From Legionella sp. (lineage in GTDB: Bacteria > Pseudomonadota > Gammaproteobacteria > Legionellales > Legionellaceae), in contig JAFKHV010000011.1 of the NCBI GenBank assembly GCA_017306715.1, forward strand, positions 34,093 through 98,092: a DNA stretch of 64,000 bases, in the 5' to 3' direction. A program made the translations under genes and the position numbers. The notes beneath the pieces are model-generated. The model saw only the letters and a program-made list of their open reading frames with translations. It made no database searches and had not been told where the DNA came from. Below, in pieces: positions 40,370-49,570 of this stretch; the first letter of the stretch is position 1; every line of letters begins with the position of its first letter.

Positions 40370-43300
40370 GTGTCTAAAAAATCATTTAAGAACAAAACGC
40401 TACAAGATGCCGTAGCAATCATAGGTATGGGCTGCTGTTTTCCAGGAATTGAGCATGATCTTGATGAACCGGAAGCATTATTTGATTTTTTACTACAAAA
40501 GCAATCAGCCATAAGAGCGGTGCCAGAAAACCGTTGGCCTAATGCTGAATATTTCGATTCAGACCGCAGCAAACCCGATAAAATGATTAGTCAAAAAGGG
40601 GGATTTATTCAACACCCTGAATATTTTGACGCTGCTTTTTTTAAAATATCAGCGGCTGAAGCACGGCAGATGGATCCGCAACAACGCCTATTTCTTGAAA
40701 CTGCCATTCATGCATTAAATGACGCCAACATAAAACCATCATCCCTAGATAATACGAATACGGGGGTATTTTGTGGTGCTTCAACCCAAGACTACAGTCA
40801 GCTCAATATAAAAGATCAGATCGAATTTAATGGTTATACCTTAACCGGAGTTGCTCAAGGGGGTATTGCAGGTAGATTGAGTTATGTCCTGAATTTAAAA
40901 GGACCGAGCATGGCGATTGACACCGCATGCTCCTCTTCTTTGGCGGCATTAAGTGTGGCGGTCACTGCGTTGCAGCAAGGGCAATGTGATTTAGCCATCG
41001 TGGGTGGGGTACACCTCAGTTTATTACCCGAAAATTATATTGGATTTACTAAAGCCAACATGCTCTCTGAAAAAAACCAATGTCGAAGTTTTGATGCCGA
41101 GGGTGATGGATTTATTCATAGCGAAGGATGTGGCGTTGTAATCCTTAAGCGTTTATATGATGCACAAAGTGCAGGTAATAAAATTCATGCACTGATAAAA
41201 AGTGTCTTTATGAATCAAGATGGACATACTCCCCGTGGAATTGCCGCTCCAAATTTGCAGGCACAAATTGCCATGCATGAGGGTGCTTTAGAACAAGCGG
41301 GTCTTAAACCGGAAGATATTTCTTATATTGAGGCGCATGGAGCCGGTACTGCATTAGGGGATGCAGTTGAGTTCAATGCACTTGCGCATATCCATCAGGG
41401 GCGGCATAGCTTTGAGAATCCTCTAATAATTGGTGCGGTAAAAAGTAATCTTGGTCATACTCTGGCCGCATCTGGAATGACCTCTTTAATTAAAGCGCTC
41501 AAGGTTTTTAAGCGCGAATTAATTCCGCCCAATTTACATTTCACTGAGCCTAATAAACGAATAAACCCGAAACAAATACCTGCTGTATTTCCTGATTCTG
41601 CCCAAGATTTTTGTTACCAACCGCATCGAAAACGCTTCATTCAAATTAACAATTTTGGTTTCACGGGCACTAATGCCACGGTTATCCTGGAAGAGCCACC
41701 ACGAGAAACATCCAGGGAACCTGCTGCCGAATCGCTTTGCTGTTTTATCCTTTCTGCAAAAAGCGAAACATCCTTGCGGCTCCTGGTGCAGCAATATGTG
41801 CAGTATTTGTCGCAAACATCGGCCTCTTTGAGTGATATCTGTTTTAATCTGATCAATGGCCGCGATCATTACGCCTATCGCTTAGGATTACTTGTACACA
41901 CTCGCGAAGACCTAATTACCCAACTTGAGCATCATCCATGGGTAATACACCATATCGTTCCTGAGACAACATCAAGTATCGTAGGTGACCATGCAGAAAT
42001 TATACTGCAAGAGTTTCTGGCTGGAAAAAATATTACAATAAAAACAGAATACCTACCTCTATCATTACCTGGATATACTTTTGCACATCAATCGTATTGG
42101 CATGAAGTGCGTAAGTTACCCTCAAGTCGACATTGGTTAGATAACCTTCCCACCCAAGATCGTGGAACACAACTGAGCCTGCTAAAAGATAAAATAAGGC
42201 AAATTTTACACGCATATATTCCCACGATGAGCCAACATTCAGATCATGAAGATTTGCTTGAGCTTCAGATGACTGAGGAGCAAATAGCGGCTTTTGGGCA
42301 GCAACTGTATGAGGAATTAGGACGACGATTTTATCCACAAATAAAATCGTATATGACTATAGAAAAAATAGCCTCTTATCTACAATCCGTTCTGTTACCG
42401 TTACCGGTGGCTCAACAACCTGTGGTGAATATACTCCATGAAGAACCGATTGCAATCATCGGGATGAGTTGCCGTTTTCCGCAGGCAGAAAATACGGATG
42501 CGTTCTATTCTTTGCTCCTGGAAGGACGTTCGGGAATGCAGGATATACCCAAAGACCGCTGGGATAATGCACAATATTACGATCCGGATATACACGCTGC
42601 CGGTCGATTGTATATTAAGCAGTTGGGATTAATTCAGAACGTCTCATCTTTTGATGCTGACTTTTTTAATGTCAGCCCACGTGAAGCCAAATTTATGGCG
42701 CCGCAATTACGCGTTTTTCTAGAGACCAGCTACCATGCCCTGGAAGATGCAAATATACCTTTACCTAAAATTAAAGGCAGTAGCACCGGAGTTTTTGTAG
42801 GCTGTGGCACCAATGAGTATCCAGATTGGTTAACGAGCCAAGGAATCACACTTGATGACTTTAATATTTATTTTGCTACGGGTAACGTATTAAATGCCGT
42901 ACCCGGTCGTGTTGCCTATGTATTTGATTTACAGGGTCCGACTCAAGCGATTGATACCGCGTGTTCCTCCTCCATGACTGCGCTTCACAATGCATGCATC
43001 AGCTTACAAGCAGGTGATTGTGATATGGCCCTGGCTGGAGGCATTAACATCTTAATGATGCCTGATTCCAATATAACCCTTTCTAAAGCGCGAATGCTCT
43101 CACCGGAAAGTCTTTGCAAAACGTTTAGTATCGACGCAGATGGTTATGCTCGTAGTGAAGGTTGTGGGGTATTGGTACTCAAGCGTTTAAGCAGTGCGAT
43201 GAATGATGGGGATACGATTCTAGCCGTGGTTCGTGGCTCTGCGATCAACAGTGATGGCAAAAGTGGTGGTTTTACGGTTCCGAATGCCGTGGCTCAGGAA

Positions 43301-46300
43301 GAAGTGATTCGTCGTGCTTTAGCAAAGGCTAAATTAAGCCCTGCTGAGGTGGATTTAATTGAAGCCCATGGCACCGGAACCCCGCTAGCCGATCCCATCG
43401 AGGCCAATACACTGATGGCAATTTTTGCAGAGGATCATAGTGAAGAGCACCCTTTATACTTGGGTTCAGTAAAGACTAATATTGGTCATGCCGAAAGTGC
43501 TTCGGGAATTGCTGGAGTGATTAAAACCATACTGAGTTTGCAGCATCACATCCTATTTAAACATTTAAATTTTAAATCACTTAATCCCGAGATTAAACTT
43601 AAAAATACGCAGATTAGCCTTGAGACCATGCAATGGCCTAAACCCCAGGGCTTGCGAATCGCCGGTGTGAGTTCTTTTGGGTTTAGTGGTGCCAATGCTC
43701 ATGTGATCCTCGAAGAAAGCCCCCCTATACAAATGCAACCACCAGCAGCAGTTCCGGAATCTCTTTTACTTATCTCTGCAAAAAATCGTCAAGCTTTAGA
43801 TCTTTTATTGGCCCAGTATGCAACTTTTCTTACGCACACGCAGGCACAATTTGCTGATATTTGTTTTACTTCTGCTGTGGGTCGTACCCATTTTCTTTAT
43901 CGAGTAGCGATTCGTGCCCAGAGTAAAGAGGAGGCGGTAAGACGGATTACCCAAAATCAATATGAAATTTATTGTATCAAGAAAGAGCATAAACCGCAAC
44001 ATCATTGGCATACTTTGCCCCAGATGGAGGCTGCGTATCAGCTAGGTTTTATACTGGATTGGGAGCAATTTTATAAAGAGTATGCTCCACAGGTACAGAA
44101 GGTCAAATTACCTCTTTACGAATTTATTCGAGAAGATTTTTCTTTTAAAGAGAATCAACGGATTAAAGAAACCTTATTACCGCGTGATTGGTCTTATCAG
44201 GTGCAATGGGAGGAGCGCCCGTTACCGAAAAGCAACAATACAAAGGTTCCTGGAACCTGGTTATTACTCGGCAATTCATCATGCCAACCACTATTGGAAC
44301 AGCAAGGCTTTGCAATAACAACCACCACAAGCGCACTACCCAGTTCGTTGCAGGGGATTCTATTTGTTGCACCTTATGGGACGATTGCCGATGGAGAAAA
44401 TTTTTTAGAACAACAAAAAAACCTGATGAAAGAGTTTCTGGCGTGTATTAAAACCTACAGCGATGCAAAACTACGGCTCATTGTCGTCACCACGAATGCA
44501 CTCCCTGAGCTCGTCACGAAAGAGATAAATTTAAGTGCCAGTGCGCTCGTTGGTTTTTGTAAAACATTAGCCCTGGAAGTTCCTCAATTGCAATCGGTAT
44601 TAATTGATTTTCCAGAGACATTAACGCCTGCTCTGGTGCAGCAATTACACAACGAGTTAGTACACAATGTAAGAGACTCCTGGGAACATATTGTGGCCTA
44701 CCGCCAGCATAAGCGTTGGGTACCACGATTAGAAACACGCCCCTTGCTGGATACAAAACCCAACCTTTACGGGCGTGGCCGCTTTTTAATCACGGGAGGA
44801 AGCGGCGGTCTGGGGTTAGTGAGTGCGCAAGCATTATTTGCTGCAGGGGCGCAAGAAGTGATCCTCTGTGCGCGAACAATTCATCAACCCCAGGTGCAAC
44901 AAGACATAGAGAGGATTCGCGCCCTTTATCCGGGAAGAACTTTGCTTGGCAAATCGGCAGATTTAACTGATAAAGAGCAAGTTCGCTCCTTGTTGCTGGA
45001 ATTAAATGGTGATGGACAACTCAGAGGAATTATTCATGCAGCGGCCCTTGGGGTAAAGAAACCCCTGCTGGAGCATACCGATGAAGACATAGACACTGTT
45101 TTTACCGCGAAAGTACGTGGAGCATGGTACTTACATGAGTTGACGCAAGAAATGAAATTAGAGTTTTTTATTATTTACTCGTCCATTTCTTCAGTTTTTG
45201 GCAGTAATCGTGAATCGATTTACAGTGGTGCAAATAGTTTCTGTGACGCATTAATTGCGCAACGACATCAGCAACAATTAACGGGATTAGCGATTCAATG
45301 GGGCCCCTGGGGTGAAACGGGTATGGCTAAGGCACGTGCTCAAGTGACGAGCTTACAAGGGACACTCATTACCAATGCTCAAGGATTAAGTTTTCTAAAA
45401 GCACTTTTGCGCTCGTCAGCGCGGGAGCAGGCGATTATTTCTCCAGATTATTTACGGTTTATGTTGGATTTTGTACCGCAACCTGCGCCCAATTTTTACC
45501 GCGAACTGAGGGATAAATTAAATAATAAACCTACGAATAGCGCTTCATCATTATCCGATAAACCGGCTTTATGGGGCGATCATTATCGCACGATGGATGC
45601 AGAGCAGCGTTTACGTGCATGCCAGGAACTGGTAAATGAACTATGTTGTGAGATTTTAGAGCGTCCTGATTTAGACCATCGTGCCGGATTTTTTGAGTTG
45701 GGTTTTGATTCACTCATGATGACGGAGTTAGCATCCAAACTTAAAAAAAATCTGCAACCCGTGTTGTCACTGCCGGTGAGTGTAGTATTTGATTACCCAT
45801 CGATTACAAAACTTACCGAGTTTATCCATCAACAATTAGAACAAAAATTAAGTGCGGGAATACTCAATACCTCCCCTGTGGTGGATGAAAAAGATATTGC
45901 AATTATTGGTATGAGTTGTAATTTTCCTAAAGCTGCTGACATTGATGCGTACCGTGAGTTGTTAAATGTAGGTCGCGATGGTATGCAAACCATACCCCCT
46001 GAGCGCTGGGATAATAATTTGTATTATGATCCGAATCCTGACGCGGTGGGGAAATCTTATGTTAATAAGATGGGACTTATCCGTTCTATTAAAGAATTTG
46101 ATGCCGCTTTTTTTGGTGTTAGTCCACGTGAAGCCCGATTATTAGAGCCGCAGCAGCGATTATTTCTTGAATGTGCTTATCAAGCGATTGAGTATGCCAA
46201 CTATCCTCCATCCAGTTTATCCGGTTCACGCACGGGCGTTTTTACCGGAGTGGGGCCCAATGAATTCTATGGACATTTAGAGCAAGCCGGATTTAATGAT

Positions 46301-49300
46301 GATGAGCTCAACCTTTATTCCATTACAGGAAATGTTCTCAACCTGATTCCAGGACGAGTGGCCTATTTTTTTGATTTTAAAGGCCCTGCATTGAGCATTG
46401 ATACCGCATGCTCTTCTTCTTTAGTAGCTATTCACTATGCCTGCCAGAGTTTAAAAAATGGTGAGGTGGATTATGCTCTGGCGGGAGGGGTCAATGTTTT
46501 ATTGCGACCCGAGTCAAACATTACCCTAAGCAAAGCAAAGGCATTATCTCCTGATGGCGCGTGTAAAACCTTTGACGCCGATGCTAATGGTTATGCGCGG
46601 GGTGAAGGATGTGGCGTAATCTTTTTGAAAAGACTTAAAGACGCGGTTCGTGATAAGGATCATGTGTTGGCAGTAATTAAAGCTTCTGCTGTAAATCATG
46701 ATGGAAAAACTGCGGGGTTAACCGTTCCCCGCGGCACCAGTCAAGAGGCGGTCATGACTGCAGCGTTAGCACAAACATCGATTAAACCGCAGGAGATTAC
46801 CTACCTCGAAACTCATGGCACCGGCACGCCTTTAGGTGATCCTATTGAAGTGCACGCGATAAATAAAGTCTATGGCCAGGGAACCGATCGTACTCCTCTA
46901 TATTTAGGCGCAGTAAAAACCAATATCGGTCATTTAGAAAGTGCTTCAGGTATTGCCAGTGTCATTAAAGTGATTCTAAGTATACAAGAGCAAACCATTT
47001 ATAAAAATTTACATTTCCAGCGGCTCAACCCCCATATTCAATTAAACCATGCACTTATTCCTACAGAAACGCAACCGTGGATTGTGCAGGGTGCGCGCTA
47101 TGCAGCAGTGAATGCGTTTGGTTTTAGTGGCACCAATGCCCATATCCTGATCGGGGAATATATACAGGATAAATCACCACCAGAGCCTCTGGTAACACCA
47201 TCAACCCTGGTTCTCTCTGCGAAATCAAAACCAGCGCTTCAGGCATTGATCAGCAAATACATCAAGTATCTACACAACACTGCGGCTCGCTTCGCAGATA
47301 TTTGTTTTACTGCAGCAACAGGCCGTGATCATTTTACTTATCGAATTGCAGTGACTGCAACGACTGCCCCCGAGGCTGCAGAGTTACTGGAACAACAAAA
47401 TTTTGCCGCATCTTGGGATGCTGAGTCTAAATTATTTAAGGTTCCTTCAGCGATTAAATTAAATTTGGGGCTTTATTTACAGGGACATGACGTAGATTGG
47501 CAAAAATTCTATGAGCAGATCGGGTATTATGGTCAAAAAGTGGTGCTTCCTTATTATTGTTTTGATCGCCAATTATACTGGCCTCAGCCGCGTAATAATA
47601 TTAACCAATCTCATGACAATAGAATAATTGTACAAGAACCTGAGGCGAATACTCAGGGCTCTCCTCCCCATCTCATTGCGGGTCAAGCAGAGCTGTCGCA
47701 TCAGCAACGTTTGGAAACGTTGAGGGATTTGGTGTGTGCATTGGCGGGCTCCATTTTACAGTCAGATGATTATGCCGCCATTAAAAATCAAGGATTAATC
47801 AGTCTGGGTCTCGATTCCTTGATGGCTTTGGAGTTACGCAACAAAATTCATGACCAGATTCAGTGTCCCGGATTAAACCTTCCTATAGAATACTTTATCA
47901 ATAATCCTTCTGTAGAAACGATTGCACAAAAAATAATGCAGGAACTCAGTTCATTACCTTCCACGGCTCCTGTTCAATTGCCTGTCTCATCACCACCAGT
48001 CAATCAAACTCAGACCATTTGCGATTTTCAATATATTTTTTGGGTTTTAAACCAGTACCATTTTAGTTTCAATGTGGGTATGCAAATTCAGCTTCGAGGT
48101 GCAATGAATGTGTCCTGGGTCAATGATGCTTTCAAATTAGTTGCTGCAAATCAAGGGGCTTTATGGCTTGCATTTACGCAGGATAATGTACAACAAACGT
48201 TAAGAAAGGAAGGTATTTTTCAGATACAAGTTCAGGATTGGTCGTTCAAACAGCCCAATCAAGAGTTACTTAATAGCGAGTTCCGATACAATATTTTAAA
48301 ACTAATTCCATTAGAGCAACCGCCACTGCTTCGCGTTTATTTATATAAAATTAATGAGGAAACACATGAGATGCATTTAGTCATTCCGCATATTATTGCG
48401 GATGATACGACATGCGAGATTTTATTTGCCGAGTTTAAACATTTTTATGAGTTATTGCATCAAGGCAAAAAATTACCTGCACCGCAAATGAATCATGAAT
48501 TCATACAATATGTGCAAATGAATAATCAATCGTTTAATCATCAGTTACATGAAAAACTTAATTTTTGGCGTCGTTACAATCGGGGCTTCTGTTTACCCAA
48601 ATTTACTAAACGATATCATCTGCCGGATGCAATCGGACAGATGCAAAATCTTTATCATTTTACGTTACCAAAAAATACAGTTCATGCTTTTATAACCTGG
48701 CACCAGCAGCGAAATATCAATGTAAGTACCGGTTTAATTTCTTTAGTGCACCTGGCTTTTTACAGAATGAACACCAATTCCTCTCTGCCCATTACTTTAA
48801 TCCATGGAGGGCGTGAGGGTAGTCGCTATCGTGATGTTGCGGGTCTATTTGCACACTATAAACGGTTGAATTTATCGCTTAAGTCCACGCTTTATAAAGA
48901 GCAATTGAAAATTATTGAAGAGCAATTAGACAAAGCCGCATCTTATCAGAACTGCTCTCATTTTATAAAAAATCAAGGTTTAGCTAATGAGCAGCTTACT
49001 TGGTTTCAATATGGACATTACCTTTATTATCACTGGAAATTCCGAGATAGGTTCAAGAAAGCAGGTATGCATCCGTTAACCTCACGCGTTTATCTTGAAT
49101 ATTTGAGCAAATTTGCTGCGAACCGCCATGGGTTAGCGTGGAAAAATAAAATAAATTCGTGGCTGCATTTAAATTTGCCGCTGTTAAAACCAGCTCATTT
49201 ACGCATAATTTTGAGTATCACTCCGAGTTTTTTTGCCAAAGAGCCTCCTTCAAGGGAATTCGCTAATTTAAGCTATTTTTACCCTGGACACTATGCATGT

Positions 49301-49504
49301 ATGGATAGACCGGTTGGTAATCAAACCTTGTGGATTTATTTTTCACAAAATCAGGAGGGTGAATACCAACTTTCTTTAAATGGCCCAATAACGCCTGCAG
49401 CAAAAAAATTAATTGCCATGGACATTGAGCGGATGATGAATCTTGTTATTAATGACGAGAATATTTTACTTAAAAAATTAATGGAGAATGACGATAAGGC
49501 GTAG
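40370..49504 (+). CDS. AT-less modular polyketide synthase with terminal condensation-like domain
   Basis: 3044 residues from the GTG at 40370 (GAGAGG seven bases upstream; 26 extra codons are open before it). Domains: KS1 12-444 (Cys187 in DTACSSS; EAHGAGT, SNLGHT); inactive ACP-like about 600-680 (Glu636 at the Ser position); KS2 690-1118 (Cys865); KR about 1277-1653 (GGSGGLG, Ser1605, Tyr1618; no LDD motif, suggesting A-type); ACP1 1743-1827 (Ser1781); KS3 1839-2263 (Cys2014); ACP2 2440-2525 (Ser2483); condensation-like 2545-3037 (PHIIADD, His2674). After every KS the usual KS-AT linker and the post-AT stretch (LSLPGYTFAHQSYW, VKLPLYEF, VVLPYYCF) persist but the roughly 300-residue AT between them is gone. 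No DH, ER, MT or TE. A separate AT and a phosphopantetheinyl transferase must come from elsewhere. Confidence 0.93.
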   Translation: MSKKSFKNKTLQDAVAIIGMGCCFPGIEHDLDEPEALFDFLLQKQSAIRAVPENRWPNAEYFDSDRSKPDKMISQKGGFIQHPEYFDAAFFKISAAEARQMDPQQRLFLETAIHALNDANIKPSSLDNTNTGVFCGASTQDYSQLNIKDQIEFNGYTLTGVAQGGIAGRLSYVLNLKGPSMAIDTACSSSLAALSVAVTALQQGQCDLAIVGGVHLSLLPENYIGFTKANMLSEKNQCRSFDAEGDGFIHSEGCGVVILKRLYDAQSAGNKIHALIKSVFMNQDGHTPRGIAAPNLQAQIAMHEGALEQAGLKPEDISYIEAHGAGTALGDAVEFNALAHIHQGRHSFENPLIIGAVKSNLGHTLAASGMTSLIKALKVFKRELIPPNLHFTEPNKRINPKQIPAVFPDSAQDFCYQPHRKRFIQINNFGFTGTNATVILEEPPRETSREPAAESLCCFILSAKSETSLRLLVQQYVQYLSQTSASLSDICFNLINGRDHYAYRLGLLVHTREDLITQLEHHPWVIHHIVPETTSSIVGDHAEIILQEFLAGKNITIKTEYLPLSLPGYTFAHQSYWHEVRKLPSSRHWLDNLPTQDRGTQLSLLKDKIRQILHAYIPTMSQHSDHEDLLELQMTEEQIAAFGQQLYEELGRRFYPQIKSYMTIEKIASYLQSVLLPLPVAQQPVVNILHEEPIAIIGMSCRFPQAENTDAFYSLLLEGRSGMQDIPKDRWDNAQYYDPDIHAAGRLYIKQLGLIQNVSSFDADFFNVSPREAKFMAPQLRVFLETSYHALEDANIPLPKIKGSSTGVFVGCGTNEYPDWLTSQGITLDDFNIYFATGNVLNAVPGRVAYVFDLQGPTQAIDTACSSSMTALHNACISLQAGDCDMALAGGINILMMPDSNITLSKARMLSPESLCKTFSIDADGYARSEGCGVLVLKRLSSAMNDGDTILAVVRGSAINSDGKSGGFTVPNAVAQEEVIRRALAKAKLSPAEVDLIEAHGTGTPLADPIEANTLMAIFAEDHSEEHPLYLGSVKTNIGHAESASGIAGVIKTILSLQHHILFKHLNFKSLNPEIKLKNTQISLETMQWPKPQGLRIAGVSSFGFSGANAHVILEESPPIQMQPPAAVPESLLLISAKNRQALDLLLAQYATFLTHTQAQFADICFTSAVGRTHFLYRVAIRAQSKEEAVRRITQNQYEIYCIKKEHKPQHHWHTLPQMEAAYQLGFILDWEQFYKEYAPQVQKVKLPLYEFIREDFSFKENQRIKETLLPRDWSYQVQWEERPLPKSNNTKVPGTWLLLGNSSCQPLLEQQGFAITTTTSALPSSLQGILFVAPYGTIADGENFLEQQKNLMKEFLACIKTYSDAKLRLIVVTTNALPELVTKEINLSASALVGFCKTLALEVPQLQSVLIDFPETLTPALVQQLHNELVHNVRDSWEHIVAYRQHKRWVPRLETRPLLDTKPNLYGRGRFLITGGSGGLGLVSAQALFAAGAQEVILCARTIHQPQVQQDIERIRALYPGRTLLGKSADLTDKEQVRSLLLELNGDGQLRGIIHAAALGVKKPLLEHTDEDIDTVFTAKVRGAWYLHELTQEMKLEFFIIYSSISSVFGSNRESIYSGANSFCDALIAQRHQQQLTGLAIQWGPWGETGMAKARAQVTSLQGTLITNAQGLSFLKALLRSSAREQAIISPDYLRFMLDFVPQPAPNFYRELRDKLNNKPTNSASSLSDKPALWGDHYRTMDAEQRLRACQELVNELCCEILERPDLDHRAGFFELGFDSLMMTELASKLKKNLQPVLSLPVSVVFDYPSITKLTEFIHQQLEQKLSAGILNTSPVVDEKDIAIIGMSCNFPKAADIDAYRELLNVGRDGMQTIPPERWDNNLYYDPNPDAVGKSYVNKMGLIRSIKEFDAAFFGVSPREARLLEPQQRLFLECAYQAIEYANYPPSSLSGSRTGVFTGVGPNEFYGHLEQAGFNDDELNLYSITGNVLNLIPGRVAYFFDFKGPALSIDTACSSSLVAIHYACQSLKNGEVDYALAGGVNVLLRPESNITLSKAKALSPDGACKTFDADANGYARGEGCGVIFLKRLKDAVRDKDHVLAVIKASAVNHDGKTAGLTVPRGTSQEAVMTAALAQTSIKPQEITYLETHGTGTPLGDPIEVHAINKVYGQGTDRTPLYLGAVKTNIGHLESASGIASVIKVILSIQEQTIYKNLHFQRLNPHIQLNHALIPTETQPWIVQGARYAAVNAFGFSGTNAHILIGEYIQDKSPPEPLVTPSTLVLSAKSKPALQALISKYIKYLHNTAARFADICFTAATGRDHFTYRIAVTATTAPEAAELLEQQNFAASWDAESKLFKVPSAIKLNLGLYLQGHDVDWQKFYEQIGYYGQKVVLPYYCFDRQLYWPQPRNNINQSHDNRIIVQEPEANTQGSPPHLIAGQAELSHQQRLETLRDLVCALAGSILQSDDYAAIKNQGLISLGLDSLMALELRNKIHDQIQCPGLNLPIEYFINNPSVETIAQKIMQELSSLPSTAPVQLPVSSPPVNQTQTICDFQYIFWVLNQYHFSFNVGMQIQLRGAMNVSWVNDAFKLVAANQGALWLAFTQDNVQQTLRKEGIFQIQVQDWSFKQPNQELLNSEFRYNILKLIPLEQPPLLRVYLYKINEETHEMHLVIPHIIADDTTCEILFAEFKHFYELLHQGKKLPAPQMNHEFIQYVQMNNQSFNHQLHEKLNFWRRYNRGFCLPKFTKRYHLPDAIGQMQNLYHFTLPKNTVHAFITWHQQRNINVSTGLISLVHLAFYRMNTNSSLPITLIHGGREGSRYRDVAGLFAHYKRLNLSLKSTLYKEQLKIIEEQLDKAASYQNCSHFIKNQGLANEQLTWFQYGHYLYYHWKFRDRFKKAGMHPLTSRVYLEYLSKFAANRHGLAWKNKINSWLHLNLPLLKPAHLRIILSITPSFFAKEPPSREFANLSYFYPGHYACMDRPVGNQTLWIYFSQNQEGEYQLSLNGPITPAAKKLIAMDIERMMNLVINDENILLKKLMENDDKA

Positions 49505-49570
49505 TTTTTGCATTGATTATAAGCGGTGCACGATGCAAACCACCCACAAAGAATAATCAAGGAGAGGATT

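Noticed and set aside
40405..41700. KS1 as an inactive KS because of EAHGAGT
   Set aside because: Cys187 and both active-site His blocks are present; only the Thr after HG is changed to Ala, which is not enough to call it dead.
44770..45330. KR as a broken ketoreductase
   Set aside because: The NADPH motif GGSGGLG and the Ser/Tyr pair 13 residues apart are intact.
41534..45713. Several antisense and alternative frames of 60-111 codons inside the PKS
   Set aside because: They lack ribosome sites and similarity and run opposite or out of frame to strong coding sequence.
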